Origin: Clarkia xantiana subsp. parviflora
Lineage: Eukaryota; Streptophyta; Magnoliopsida; Myrtales; Onagraceae
Reading direction: 5' to 3'
Assembly (NCBI GenBank): GCA_036873135.1
Contig: JAPTYO010000007.1
Coordinates: forward strand, 602,763-666,762
Length of the DNA: 64,000 bases
Part shown: in pieces, positions 26,197 through 38,839 of the stretch
Position numbering within the stretch: the stretch's first letter is position 1
How the letters are laid out: the number at the start of each line of letters is the position of its first letter
Translations under genes and position numbers: made by a program
Notes under the pieces: model-generated
The model's database searches: none
What the model saw: only the letters and a program-made list of their open reading frames with translations
What the model was told of the DNA's origin: nothing

Positions 26197-26963
26197 GGGT
26201 TAAGAACACACTAGGGCTTGAATGTTTGCCCATGTTGGCAAAATGGGTCTGAATTGAAAAAACGTATTATTAAGGGCCTGAATTTTGAGTTTTGTGTTTA
26301 AGTGAGGCATCCGTCTATTTTTTCTGTTAAAAGTGACGGAAAGTGGTCACTTGCTTGGCATGTGACCGAAAATAATTTGAAAACCCGAAAATGCCATTTG
26401 AACAAAGTGTGTCCCTCACGTGTTTGACCTAAAAAGACGAAAATGTCATTTAAGCCACCACAGCTCCGGCGACCACCACCACCCGTCTCCGGCGACCACC
26501 ACCCCAACTCCGACGACCACCACCCCCTCCGGCGACCCATAAAAAGCTCTGATCGGAGCACCAAAGCTCCGATCGAAGTTCTGTGGCACTGATTCGGGGC
26601 CACAGAGCTCCGAATCGGAGCTTTTTTTGTCGTCGGAGGGAGGTTTTGGTCGCCGGAGCTGGGGTGGTGGTCGCTGGAGCTGGAGTGGTGGTCGGTGGCC
26701 GTGGTGGCCTTAAGGGCATAATTAGTGTGTAGGGGTATTTTAGACATTTCACATTTCATTAATTAAACTGATAAATTGTATAATAATTGCAAAAGGGTAA
26801 TTCTGTCATTTCACGTGTTTTCGTTATATTTAACAACAAATTTGGACGGAAACTCGATTATCAACAAAACTTAAAATTCAGGCACTTAATAATACGTTTT
26901 TTCAATTCAGACCCCTTTTGGCAACATGGGCAAACATTCATGCATTTATTGTGTTCTTAACCC
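26197..26963. mobile_element. Mutator-like MITE, GGGTTAAGAACACA family (second complete copy)
   Basis: The ends GGGTTAAGAACACACTAGGG and GTGTTCTTAACCC are paired over long arms (GCCCATGTTGGCAAAATGGG against an inverted CCTTTTGGCAACATGGGCAA). The flanks TTATAACAT and TTATAATAA agree at 7 of 9 positions, a decayed duplication. The core repeats CTCCGGCGACCACCACC and GGTGGTGGTCG and includes a GCTCCGATCGGAGC-type palindrome. It is homologous to 17969-18695. Confidence 0.85.
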
Positions 26964-27044
26964 TTATAATAATAAAAATGTAAATTTAGAAGTTAATTTG
27001 ATCATACCAGAACATACCGGAAACATTTGCATTATAATTTACAT

Positions 27045-27214
27045 ATTATTCCTTAAAGTGTGAAAAAAAGAGTGAAAAAACCATAGAAAGTTAACAACTG
27101 CCACATGTCAGTTAACAATTTGACATAAGAGAATCATGCAATGCATTGCCATGTGGCATGTGGCAGCTTTCTATGTTTTTTTCACACTTTGTTTCACACT
27201 TTCTATCAAAGCCC
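27045..27214. mobile_element. MITE (TAAAGTGTGAAAAAA family), copy 2, opposite orientation
   Basis: It starts TTATTCCTTAAAGTGTG and ends CACACTTTCTATCAAAGCCC, which is the reverse orientation of copy 1 at 25664-25843 (GGGCTTTG... to ...GGAATTACTC). The inner GTTAACAACTGCCACATG and TGCAATGCATTGCCA are shared. Target duplications have decayed. Confidence 0.75.
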
Positions 27215-29234
27215 TTTTTAGAAATATAACTAAACAAAATAAAGTATATTCTCCTAATATTGAATTCTGCTAAATTATAGTCGAGTTTAAATAATTTATA
27301 ACGGTTAGACCAGACAGAGATTTATGTAATGTAATTATTGAAATTATATTTAATGACGTCTTTTGACATTTATTATGGTGTTGAGATGGAGGTAACGCAA
27401 CACTTTTAGGAACCCATAGTTTTTACATCGTACGTGGATAATCAAGGGTTCCTTTGCGGGGCCGAACAATTAAGGGGAGTTAATACAGGGTGTCCTCTGC
27501 ATTATATGCATTTTGCTAAAATTAAGTTGATTTATCAAATGTTAAATTATGATAATAATATAGTAAATAAAAGTAACTAATATATGTTATAACTTCATTT
27601 TAGTTATAAAAAGATGTTATCGAACATGTATTGTCTCGTTTTGTTTTTTTTTTTTTCAAACTACTCTCGTTAATTAATAAGTTCCTTTATATTATTATTT
27701 GAATTTGTATCAAAACATTACAATGTGACGATATGGCTACGTGTGATAATTATTGTAAGGGTTAAATGGAGAAGAGTTTCGAAGACGATGGAAGAGCTAG
27801 GCGCATTTAAGTGAAGGTTGTTAAATTAAATAAACAGCAGAGGAAAATTATAAATAAATAAATAAATGCTCACAAATTTAGGCCATCCTCTGCGTGCGTT
27901 GAGGATATTTATTGTGATTTTTTTTGCCACTATTTCATAATGTTTAACTAGACAATACAGTATGGTATGGTTATGGTGATAAATTTATTTAGTACCCATA
28001 ATCGTGATTATGCTATTATTTCTATACCTGTGATTATAATCAAAACAATATATATAATACATAATATAATAACTTATCTAATCATAGTTCAGTAACATTA
28101 CAATCGTTTATTTTCTTTTGACCATCTACATATTCGTCGATTAATCTTTCTATATTAAACTTTGGTAAAATTCACTTTTATATCTATGAATATTGAAGTC
28201 TTGGTGTTAGTATTGTATTAGTTTGTATTTTTTATATATTAAATTTATATTAATCTTAATTTATCAGTTTTGTCTGAAATTAGATTGTTAGTTTATGAAT
28301 ATATATTTTAAAAATATGGGTATATACTCATTTAAGTACCCTTTACCAAGAAGTATTTAGTATATGGGAGTAAATTTATGTTGAAGATATATTACCAAAA
28401 AAAAAGATGAAGGGGTTAATTAACTGATGGACGGACACACCTAACAAGTAAATATATATCATAAATGTTGTATTTAATGTAATGAATTCAATTTTCTAGC
28501 AGTCACCCTTTAAATATTTTCAACTACCACCTTATATTATAAGATATATAATACGTCCCCTGTTTCAAACCATGTATCTATTCTTTCTATAATCAGTAAT
28601 ATATACTTTGAATTGACTTATATTTTTATTGGATAAAAAATAGATTAACATTTTTGAATTACATATATATAGATGAAGATGATGGATCAACTAGAAAAAT
28701 ATATTGATATATGGATTAAAATTAATTATATGAACTTAAATAAGTCATATGTATCAGTAACAATACACTGTATATACTACGGTTTATAAAATATTTATTC
28801 AAACTAAAAAATTATTATAATAATTAAAACCTCGGTCGAAACAACAGGTCGAACAAATTTTCTCTTACGAAAGTCTTCACAAACGAATTATGTACAATTA
28901 TTATTCTTTATTAACAGTACAAGATGATCATATAAGCGCTTTGAACTACGACGATAAGATACTTTTTCTCCAAATACAGTGATAAAAATAATAATTGACA
29001 CCAATGAGATGATGACTCAAGCAAGACTTGAAACTCTACTTTTAAAATCGATAAAAAAAAAAAAATCAAGCCATGGAGTTTAGAATGCCTGAAGAAACTA
29101 GAAAACTACACTTATGATTCGAACAATTTATTCTTTAACCAGCAAGCATATATATGATAATGACGATATACACACGAACAACATAAAAACTCAATGTATA
29201 CACTTACGATAAGAGTGAAAAACCGGTAGCATGC

Positions 29235-29405
29235 TTGCTCCAAACTTAGATTAATCAACACTCGCACCGGGGTCAACCCGTAAGAGGTAAGATGCTGGCT
29301 ATGAATATTTTTTCATTCCCATGGTCAGTAGCGGGGATTGAACGTCTGACATTTGATTAAAGAATGATGTGCTGAACCACCACACCATATTACATGGTTC
29401 TACGT
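29235..29405 (-). mobile_element. tRNA-derived SINE-like element
   Basis: Read on the minus strand, GGTGTGGTGGTTCAGCACA resembles a pol III A box and GACGTTCAATCCCCGC, about 40 bases further on, a degenerate B box. A body ending near GGTGCGAGTG follows. Spacing and order fit a plant SINE. No terminal duplication or tail was established. Confidence 0.45.
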
Positions 29406-29809
29406 TCTTGTAGTTCCAAATAGTATATATAAATAATAAATATATTAAAGTTATTATTAATGAGAGATATTAATACCCTACAACAATTACTGTGAGGATA
29501 TTATAGTAGCACCTGTTTTTTCAGGCTATGTCATTATTGGGATTTCTAAATATTCACCCACCTCTATACTCATTCATTCATTCATTCATATTTCATAGTA
29601 AGTACATTAACCTTATGATGATATTGATTTAATATTCTAGGGATTTGAATTGACAATACTCTACATATTTATGATCCAGTCTTCAACTGAGTGTGGATCA
29701 TGTGGAGCTATTGCTCTGTTCGACTCTGCCATAACCATTAGATTATAAACAAATTAAAAAATATTTAAAAGAAGTGTTAAATATATTTTGGTATCTTATA
29801 TTTGACTAA

Positions 29810-30130
29810 AGAACTTTTGGTGGCATTTTTTTTTTTTTTTTTTTTTTAACTTTAGGTGTTATACGTTTGTGATTTGTAGACTTTTGTTGCATCTATTAGT
29901 TGACCGTTAAGTACACATGTGCAAATCATGTGTTTTCCCCTAAATTTCATTTTTATTCAATTTAGTCCCTATTATTTTCTCCGGCAAACCAAATTTCTTC
30001 CGGGCACTGTACAAGTCCACCGGTCACCACACAAGTCCGCCGTCCGGCCCCGATTGGTCCACGAGAGCCCAGATCAGAGCCACATAGCTCAAAATCGGAG
30101 CTTTGTGACTCCGACCAGAACCACATAACA
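29810..30130 (+). mobile_element. Half copy of a Mutator-like MITE related to that at 63508
   Basis: TTATACGTTTGTGATTTG, then TAGTTGACCGTTAAGTACAC, ATGTGCAAATCATGTG and 'TTCATTTTTATTCAATTTAG' parallel the left arm at 63580-63730. A CTCCGGC/CCGATTGG/AATCGGAGC core then follows, like the GC-rich family. No right arm is seen. Confidence 0.55.
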
Positions 30131-33100
30131 GGAATTCACTTTTACATTAATATATTCGAAGAACATACGTATCTCATTCTTAATTAAAATGTTATAGTAA
30201 TGTACGTAAAATAGAAATATATGATATTGTATGTCATTAGAAAGATCGTCACATTTACTTTAACAATAACAAAAATTATTAATAAATCAGTTTATCGTAT
30301 GAAAATTTATAGCTCTTTAATAACGAAATTAAAACAATAAATTAAATAAAAGTATAAAAATTATATTTATACACATTAAAATTTCATATTATTATTTAAT
30401 TACATAGATTTATTTAATACAAAATATGAAATATTCCTGAGATTTATTTTATTTTTTTCCAAATAATTTCTGAGTAACTTACTATTTTTTAGATTTTTTA
30501 CATCCCCCAAAAAAAATCCAGCACTTCAAATCAGCCTGTTCCATTAAAGTCCAAAATCACATTTTATAAAGGATTTATCTAACTTGAGGCCTAAAGGTTT
30601 AGGGCTCCTAAATCTACGCCACCGGCCCATCTTCCATGATCCACGAACATGTAGATTTTTTTCAAGATTATTATTTTATTTTGGCAAAAAAAAAAAAAAT
30701 TTATTTTATGTTAGTAGATTTTATGTGATTATGTTTGAAAATTTAGGGCTAAGTCATCCTTTTTTAAATATCGTTTTTAATTTAGGCTTCATTCAAATTT
30801 AGGGATTTTTCACCCAAAAAAGGTTTATTTATTCTTTCGGGTTTTATTAGAAGTACTTAAAACATTAATTGAAGTTTAATTTGAAGTTACTCTTTTAATT
30901 TTAAAACATTTCTAATCCGAGTGCTACCGATACGTGTATAATTTCGTCCAATAATTAACACTAAAGAATAATAGATAAACTAGTTATTTTCTTTTTCGTA
31001 AAAATTCAACGCATTTTGCTAATTAACTGAACTTTAATTTTTTTTTTTTTTTTTTTTTTTGGGCCAAAGAACTTTAATTAATTTTGCACTAACACTAAAC
31101 ACTGTCGTGTACTTTCACGTTGGAAATCGAAAAACATGTGCAAAACAAACAAAACTACCTGGGAAAATATAAATAAAATAAAAGGGATATATATATTAAA
31201 CTAAGCTACAGAATAAAACACTTCAGCCGAAATATCAGGAGATTGCTTAACGTTGGAGGATACTTTAACAGACAGAAACAGCCGCATGCATGTATATATG
31301 TTACATTAAACTGGAACATGTTGTATGCAAGATGTCATTATTTCCTTTATCTCAATTAATTTATGGCCATAATTAGCTGTGGATTTACTTCTATAACTTC
31401 TAAACTTAATCTTTTTCGTCAAGTTTAAAGACAATCTTAATCTTAATAATTATCAGTAGCTCTGTTGGTTTAATTATTAAATTAATAATATTATTTTGGA
31501 TTTGGGGTGGAGGCTTTGTTTTTTTCTCCTTATTATTATTATATCTTTCAGGTTGGTTTCGTAGTTAATTTCTTACACAAAATAATTCAAACATGTAAAA
31601 TAATCATATTTTTGTAAGCATATTAGATATAATAATAACACGAACATGATTAATATTAAATAATTTATGTATCATGCTTAGCTATCATAATATAACATAT
31701 ACAATAAAGTTCTGATTATTGTGTAATCCCATAAAATTGATATTAGTCCATTTGTTAGTATCAGAGACGAAATTAGTTTTGCTAACTTTTGTTATTGATG
31801 AGCTTAGTGCCTAATGACATTTAACATATACTATCTTATCTAATCTAATCTAATCATAGGGTACGGCATAGGGCCCGATTAAAAACGTATCGTATCGTCT
31901 ATCTCTTTCAGAAAGTTACATCCCCACACTATGTAACGTTTCATCTGTAAGGAATCTTATCACAAAATATCTCTTATACCCGACAAATTATTATGTGGAC
32001 TTATATGGTCAACTGAGTCAAATGTCAATCTTATTTAAAATAAAAAAAAAAAATCTACGATGTTTTGTAATGTTCAGATTATTTTACTTATGATTTGAAT
32101 TTTTTTTTTCCGATTAAATTTGGTGAATAATCAGCACATACACTAATACTAATTAAATTGTATAATTCATGGAAAAAAAATAGTATAATTAAAAGACCGA
32201 CATATAAATCTCGATCTACTCGTCTCCTTTTATAGCTGATACAGTATGTGTCAATCTCAATTTAATATTAATTAATAGTTTGGTAATTTTTTTTTATTAC
32301 GATACCATTTTGATCCCTTAAGTTTGAACATATTTAATTAAGTTCTTATGATCATTGTTAAAATGTTTGCCATTTTTCTGCAAATATACAACACTACCTA
32401 CGGCGTACCTCATTTATACTACTTCAAAAAAGCTCTGCTCGGAACATATCATGGCCAGAGTAAAATTATTACCAAAGTGAACTTACAAAACAATAATTAA
32501 TTAAAATGAGGTCTTGATTAATTAAAATAGACTGTAATTTATATTGATTTTTTCATTGTTAGGTTATGAAAGAGAATATATTATATATATTTTAAAAGAG
32601 AGAAAAAATGATTATATGAGAGAATATATCAAATTTTAAAATAGAGAAAAATAAGAAATTATGTTTCTTATATAGATATCTCAATGTGAACTTATGTTTC
32701 ATATATAAATATCTTGTTTGATTTAACAGTTAAAATTTAACTTTAAAGATAGTTTAAATAATACTTTATGTACAGTTAAATTCATTTTAGACAAAGATCA
32801 TAACAATGTTACCGTAATTTATTATGAGAGTGTTACAAATAAATTTACTATTGAAACTAATTAAAAAAGTCGAAGAATTACTAGGGTAAAAAGAACATGA
32901 GGGGTGCATTAATTTCTTTCCTGTTTTTTTACATCTCTTTCTGACAAGGTGAGAATTCAAAAGCTCAAATTACAAAAGAACCCCTGACTCTCAGAGAAAT
33001 CCCAACCTAACCCTACGCAGTACTAGTAGCCGTATATACAACTCAAACTGCAAGACGCCGCCGTTTCCACCGTGAACGGAAACAACCGCCCGCCACCGCA

Positions 33101-33517
33101 CTAGAAGTAACCGCCGTCGTCGATCGACGCGGCAGCAGTCAGATCCTGGAGATCCAGCGCCTCCTCGCCGAGCCTGAGCGCGTCGAGCACTCGCTCGAAG
33201 TCCATGACGTGGCAGGGGATCCTCAGAGCTCCCTTTTGCTCGTAGCCGTACATCTCGGCGGAGCGATCGAGGAGGCCGACGAAGACAGGGTGGTTCAGCA
33301 GCTCCGCGTTCACAAGGAATCGCTCCGTTTCCGTCTCGTCTCCGACGTAGACCGGTATGTAGCCGGCCGGCACGCCGCTGGAGCGTCGTTTCTTCGCTGA
33401 TTGACCGGTCGCACGGAAGGACTGGTTCCGGCGGGGCTTGGCGTCGGCGCCTCGGAGGAGGCAGTACTGTGTGGTGGAGTCCGCCACGCGCGAGATCCGC
33501 CGCATGAGTGTCTTCAT
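33101..33517 (-). CDS. SAUR-family auxin-responsive protein
   Basis: Intronless, as expected for SAUR genes, 138 residues from ATG 33517-33515 to TAG 33103-33101. The N terminus MKTLMRRISRVADSTTQYCL is typical of the clade with long N termini (SAUR40/41/71/72-like). The SAUR core reads VPAGYIPVYVGDETERF-like, NHPVFVGLLDRSAEMYGYEQ and GALRIPCHVMDFERVLDALR. SAURs inhibit PP2C.D phosphatases and so activate plasma-membrane H+-ATPases in acid growth. The frame stays open upstream to an ATG at 33742, but a TATA box at 33632-33640 lies inside that stretch, so the MKTL start is preferred. The coding sequence is markedly GC-rich against an AT-rich background. Confidence 0.93.
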   Translation of the reverse strand: MKTLMRRISRVADSTTQYCLLRGADAKPRRNQSFRATGQSAKKRRSSGVPAGYIPVYVGDETETERFLVNAELLNHPVFVGLLDRSAEMYGYEQKGALRIPCHVMDFERVLDALRLGEEALDLQDLTAAASIDDGGYF

Positions 33518-33631
33518 CGGAATCGTAACGGCCGAGGTAGAAAGAGAGAAGATTATCGTTTGCAGTAGAGAGAGAAAGTGGAACAAATTGCAGACTGATG
33601 GGTTGGGTGGGAGTCTGTAGAGAGGTAAGGG

Positions 33632-33640
33632 TTTATATAG
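33632..33640 (-). promoter_or_regulatory. TATA box of the SAUR gene
   Basis: Minus-strand CTATATAAAC lies about 115 bases upstream of the SAUR start codon and is followed by a CT/GA-rich leader (TCTCTCTTTC type). This fits a 5' UTR of about 85 bases. Confidence 0.7.
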
Positions 33641-33769
33641 AAAGGGAATGAGGAGGGTAAAATGGGAAAAGCAGCTGAAACGAGTGGAGTGAAGTGAGCG
33701 TACGGCAACAACTAAGTAGGGAGTCGTACCCGGAAGGTACATATTTAATATTAATTATTAATAATTTTA

Positions 33770-35640
33770 TTTATTTATTTATTATATAATATAAATTATT
33801 AAATAATAATAATTTCGGACAAGTAGTGAAATTGCATCGCAGATAAAGCTAACTCTTTTGGGGAAAAAATGGTAATTTTATATAAAATCTTGTTTTTGAT
33901 TGTAAATCCAATTAAATTTGTACCTATTAGATAAAGAAATAGATTTGGCCAAAAAAAAAAAAAAGATAAAGAAATAGAGTATCAAATTTCAAGTGGAATT
34001 TTAGTTAGACATTAGTCATTGCAAAAAAATGTGCACAATTTAATAGTTGTAAAATTAATTATATTTGCAAAAAAATGTGCACAATTCAAAATACGGAAGC
34101 ACGCCTTTCGTATTTTAACTTTGATATTGATTAAGTGTCATCATCAATTAATCAAAAGTTAATAACGTTGAAGTTCAACCAATATAATTAATGTGGTTTA
34201 AACTTGAAGCCTTGTTGATCATGACACACAGGATAAGTTGGTGGTTCGCAATTAATTTCTCAGAAACTTCTATAATTAATTAATTAATTTTTTGGCCGAC
34301 GTATAATTAATTTAATTGATTAACTAATTAAACCTACTATTCAACACCTTTTCATTTACAGTCTATCTGGTTCGAGCACAAATTATTCTATACTTTGAAA
34401 TTTAAAAATTCAGGAAAATTTTATGATTTTATAGTCTAGAGCCTCTATTATTGTTTGACTCAATATGGTTGTTTGAGGAACGTCTTATAGCTAGTTGAGT
34501 AATCCTCTCGTTTTTCCTTATACAAACAAACAAATATTTCTATAATTTTTATTTTTTATTTTTCTTTTAGAGTATTTAAATGGTAGTCTATAAAATAAGG
34601 ATATTGCTATAGCAGTCGAAATGCCCGCAGAAATCTGGGTCGAAAATGCTATCCATTGATCATCATTGCTTTTTCTTTACAAATTTCAAGACACTATGTA
34701 AATTCTGACCATTATCACAACATATTCGACCCAAATTTCTGCAGATAAATTTATTATTTAAATCATTTTCCATAAAATAATATTGCTTTCACCAAGTCTA
34801 TTTATAAGGAGAAAAATGCAGATTGTGAATATATTTTTCATTTTTTATAATCAAATACAAAATATCTAGTTTATAAATGAAACGTTTAAAGAATATAACA
34901 TGGTTAATATATATATAATGTAAAATTAAAACCATAGGATAATTCACAAAATATAAATATAGCATATGTTATGGATAAATAAATAAATAAATAGAAAGGA
35001 AAACATATGAAATGGAGCCAGCATTACGTGGAGCATATCCTATCCATAGTACGTAGTGGAATCTGTGAGCTCAGCCTGATACCATGCCAAATGCCAATGC
35101 CCCATTCCACTATTTGGGCGGCATTATTATCCATTTTTTGGCCTTATTAATAATAATTAAATAATTAATTCATTATTATTAATAATATAATTAATAATTA
35201 AAAATAAAACACGAAAGAAATTGCCGAGGACCAAAACGGTAAACACGTGACGACAAAAAAAGCAGGGAGTGTCGTCCCCTCTGTCCTTTTCCGTATACTT
35301 TTTTTTTTAAAGGCGTACGGTCACTCCACTTGTGCCGCGACTTTTGTCTCTTCTACTCGCTCTTTTACGCGCGTCCCCTACACCTTCACGTTATTCGCAA
35401 CCGAACGTGGACCACCTTGGCTGTGAGTGGATGCGAACGCACACACAGCACGTGGGTCCGTATAAACGGTTTTCTTTGTTTAATTACAAAACGTTCCTGA
35501 ATTTTGGTGTTTCGTATATTACCTCCTTGAACTATCTCAAATTACGATAGTACCCTCTCACTTTTTTTTTCCCATAAAAAAGGAATAAGAACGTAGTAGC
35601 GATAATAAACATATCCCGCTACGTAATGTTCGATCTGTAC
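33770..35640. other. AT-rich intergenic DNA upstream of SAUR
   Basis: No gene was recognised. It contains one short inverted repeat (34627-34742) and no complete transposon. Confidence 0.55.
34627..34742. repeat. Short inverted repeat, possible small MITE
   Basis: GCAGAAATCTGGGTCGAA (34627-34644) is paired with TTCGACCCAAATTTCTGC (34725-34742), with one mismatch in 18. The interior is not strongly paired. Confidence 0.6.
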
Positions 35641-35930
35641 ACTTAGCGAGCAATCAGAGTATGCACTGACTTCATCAAAGTAGCTCCACTGGCTTCCTAG
35701 TATAGTCAAGAGGCTGGTCCTTACCCAATTCTACTCGCCTCCTCATATGCCTTGCGCGGTGTATTGGTCATGCGAGACCTGATATTTTCTGAACCTGATA
35801 TTTTTTAAACGGGTCACCGCGAGATGACACCTCTAAGGGGTTTCGAACCTTGAATTTCGAAGTCAAATCACATGGAAATAAGCGTTCTTGACCACTAGAC
35901 CACTGCTGTTGGTGGTCAGTACCCTCTTAT
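35640..35930 (-). mobile_element. tRNA-derived SINE, copy 1
   Basis: On the minus strand GTGGTCTAGTGGTCAAG (35903-35887) fits a pol III A box and GGTTCGAAACC (35849-35839) is a perfect B box, about 50 bases apart. The downstream body contains AAATATCAGGT and GCCTCTTGACTATACTAGG, both shared with the plus-strand copy near 37925-38160. Confidence 0.7.
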
Positions 35931-35932
35931 TA

Positions 35933-36330
35933 GTAGGGATGGGAATTGGACCGGTCCGGCCTGGACCGGTTCTGGCCCGGATCGGCCTGGACCGGTTCTG
36001 GCCGGGACCGGAACTGGTTTACGCAGTCCGATCCGGCACAGACCGAATTAGATGTTGATCAACAAAATCTGGACCGTTCCGGTACCGGTTCTGGACTGTT
36101 TTATAAAAAGCAGACCAGTCCGGTCCAGAACCGGTTCGAAACTGGTCCGAACCGTTTTTATTTATAGGTTTACACTAAAAAAAGTCCAAAACTAGTTTGG
36201 GAAATAAAAGCCAGTCCAATTCAATCCGGTTTAATTTAAAACCGGTTCCATCAGAAGTATATAAACCGTTAGTGGCTCGGTTTTCATTTGCAAAATCTGG
36301 TTTATTTAAAATTCTGGAAGCAATTAATTG
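35933..36330. repeat. CCGGTTC-rich repeat with hAT-MITE-like left end
   Basis: It begins TAGGGATGGGAATTGG, resembling the left end of the hAT MITE at 10124, and is packed with GGACCGG, CCGGTTC and ACCGGTTCTGG motifs. No matching CATCCCTA right end or duplication was found, so it may be truncated. Confidence 0.45.
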
Positions 36331-36733
36331 GTAAAACGATTCTCTTGAGTAATAGAAGTTTCCGTAATTACGTACCCCCGAACGCCGACTTAAGTTATTT
36401 TCTTACAAAGTGTTAAAAGTACCAAATTCTAAAATATTAATGCATGATCGCTAATTTAATTTGAAGTAATATTGTTTTGGTATGGGTCCATGGGAAAACA
36501 ATATTATTTAATATTAATGAAGTAGCATAGCACTAAGGGAAGTCGGTAGGTACAGTCATTGCCTATGTAGCGCATTTTCGTCGCTTGATAGAGAATTAAT
36601 ATAATAAGTCACAAAAAGAAAGTGTGTCCTTTTTCCGTAAATGCCGTACGGCCTCAAATCATACCAAATCACCAGGTGGTCCCGCTAGCCTCTTTCCCCG
36701 TCCGCACGATAGGGGTGAGGTAGGTACGATATT

Positions 36734-37236
36734 GGGTAAAATATGTAAAACATGCAACGTATTTAAAAAAATAGTTTTATGGATCAATATGTTTTAAAAT
36801 GTACAGCATGTTTGAAAAAAATGGTCTAATGGACCAATATGTACAACAAACTTACAAAATATGTTAAAATGACGTACCATTCACTTGTTATCAATAGTCT
36901 CATTAGGTGACACGTGCGGAACACATTTTTAGAAAAAATAATAATGATAAATAAAACAAAAAATTAATTTATATATAGCGATGATTATTAATAGGTGGAT
37001 GTAGATAATAATAATAGTTATTATTGTTTTTTTATAAGTGTGATCCGCACGTTTCCACTTAATGAGACTAGTGACAACAAATGGACGACACGTCATTTTA
37101 CCATCTTTTGTAAGCTTGTTGTACACTTTAAATATTTTGGTCCATAAAACCATCTTTTTCAAACATGTTGTATGTTTTATATTGGTCCTTAAAACCATCT
37201 TTATCAAACATGTTGTATGTTATACATAATTTTCCC
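36734..37236. mobile_element. Long-inverted-repeat MITE (GGGTAAAATATGTAAAACATG)
   Basis: The two arms pair over about 200 bp: the left GGGTAAAATATGTAAAACAT, GTCTCATTAGGTGACACGTG and CGGA blocks are matched by the inverted right CATCTTTATCAAACATGTTG, CACGTTTCCACTTAATGAGAC blocks. The right arm holds a tandem duplication of a segment of about 45 bp (ACCATCTTT..CAAACATGTTGTATG). The centre is ATA/TTA-rich. No clear target duplication was found. Confidence 0.75.
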
Positions 37237-37495
37237 CATAAAATTCATTAAGTTCTTATCGAAACGGCACCATCCGAACTAAACCGAAAAAGTTTAGGAC
37301 TATTTAATTTCATGTGTTCATTTTCTATATATAATAAAGAAAAACGGTTTTTATTTGAGTTTACAATGCATTTACAATTTGTGTATCTAAGTTTCTATTC
37401 TGATGATCGCAACTTAGTTTCCTTTTGTGGTATGTGCTTTAAAAAACAATGAAACCAGCAAACTATGCAAAGTAAACTTGAAAGGTTTTGTCAAA

Positions 37496-37620
<125 letters not shown>

Positions 37621-37924
37621 CATTGCCCTTGACATTGATTTGAGAGTATTAATAGGCATGGGAAGAAGTTCCAATTCAATTTATTAAGAACTTTCTACGT
37701 TACGAAGAATTCATGGTGAAGGCAAGGGACCCCATCCTTGATATTTTTCCATTTTATTTTAGGGTTTGACAAACTAATTAATTTCTCATTCATTCACAAT
37801 TTAATTTTGCATATTATTTTATATAGTCAAATGGGACATGAATTGGTGAATATCGAGGTTTTGTTTTTCTTCAGAAAAATGCAGTAAAAAATTCGAGATA
37901 AATTAGCATAGTTAATTGTTTTGA

Positions 37925-38160
37925 ATAACTACAAGGTTTAGTGATTAAAAACACTTACTTTTATACTTACTTTTATGTGGTTTGACTTCGTAGTTCCAGA
38001 TTCGAAACCTTTTAGAAAGACATATCATTGACCGGATTAAAATATCAGGTCCACCACAAACCGTCATAAGAGGATATACGAGTAAATGTGGATTAACGTG
38101 TTAGCCTCTTGATTGTACTGGGTTATTGGTGATCATACGTTGACGAGGCTAATGCATGCG
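37925..38160 (+). mobile_element. tRNA-derived SINE, copy 2
   Basis: An A-box-like AGGTTTAGTGATTAAA (37934-37949) and a B-box-like AGATTCGAAACC (37999-38010) are followed by AAATATCAGGTC and GCCTCTTGATTGTACTGGG. The intermediate ATGTGGTTTGACTTCG is also shared with copy 1 (35640-35930, minus strand). This copy has an internal duplication of an ACTTACTTTTAT segment. Confidence 0.7.
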
Positions 38161-38839
38161 CTGATTGATCATTAAAATTGTATTAACTTTCTTTTCACAT
38201 AACGGCCAAAAAAATAAGAAAAACTTTATTTTCACATTCTTTATTTAAAAGTGCATGGGGTTACACGTATATAGGAAAGTTACATAAAAAAATCAGGTAA
38301 TTATGATTAATTTCAAATTAATTTAGATATGAGAGTGTTTTTTTAAACAATATTAAGTTTACAATTTCAGGCTGAGGACTATTCAAAAATCGCAACTCAC
38401 ATGATCAACCCAGAGAATCTAATAAGGCCCACGTAATCTATCTTGTATAATCAGACACTCAGATGTGCATAGAAGACAAATCCGGCCCAAAATAAATAAA
38501 TCCTAATAAAATACATTCTTTAATGTGAAAATAAAATAACTATATTGCAATTTAATTTAGAAAGTAATTATTATAGTTTAAATTATTGCGTTTCACATAT
38601 CATTCTTAAGTACCGTATAACGAATATAAATTATACGTTCTTATTTATTCATGTGTGTTTGTCTTGCGGATTCAGTCAAAAATGATTTCAAATTCCAAAC
38701 GAGTCTCATTTATTTAATCAATAAGAAATAACTGAAATAATTATTAGTTCAATCAATCAAAATATTTACTTAGCATTGTATTTCACCATACAGATATGTA
38801 ACTTGATAAAAAAAGAGATCTTTTATTAATTAATAACAT

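Larger units (their letters stand above)
27215..33000. other. Long AT-rich, gene-poor region
   Basis: Apart from a SINE-like segment (29235-29405), a transposon half (29810-30130) and T runs near 29829 and 31040, no gene-like frame, splice-consistent exon chain or RNA gene was found here. Confidence 0.6.

Noticed and set aside
27300..27500. GC-richer stretch in the gene-poor region as a candidate gene
   Set aside because: No open frame with splice-consistent partners or recognisable domain was found.
33518..33742. 213-residue version of the SAUR protein starting at ATG 33742
   Set aside because: A TATA box and leader lie inside this stretch and the family N terminus MKTLMRR starts at 33517.
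35839..35903. Possible tRNA gene
   Set aside because: A and B boxes are present but no cloverleaf with anticodon stem and acceptor pairing could be drawn; the body and second copy fit a SINE.
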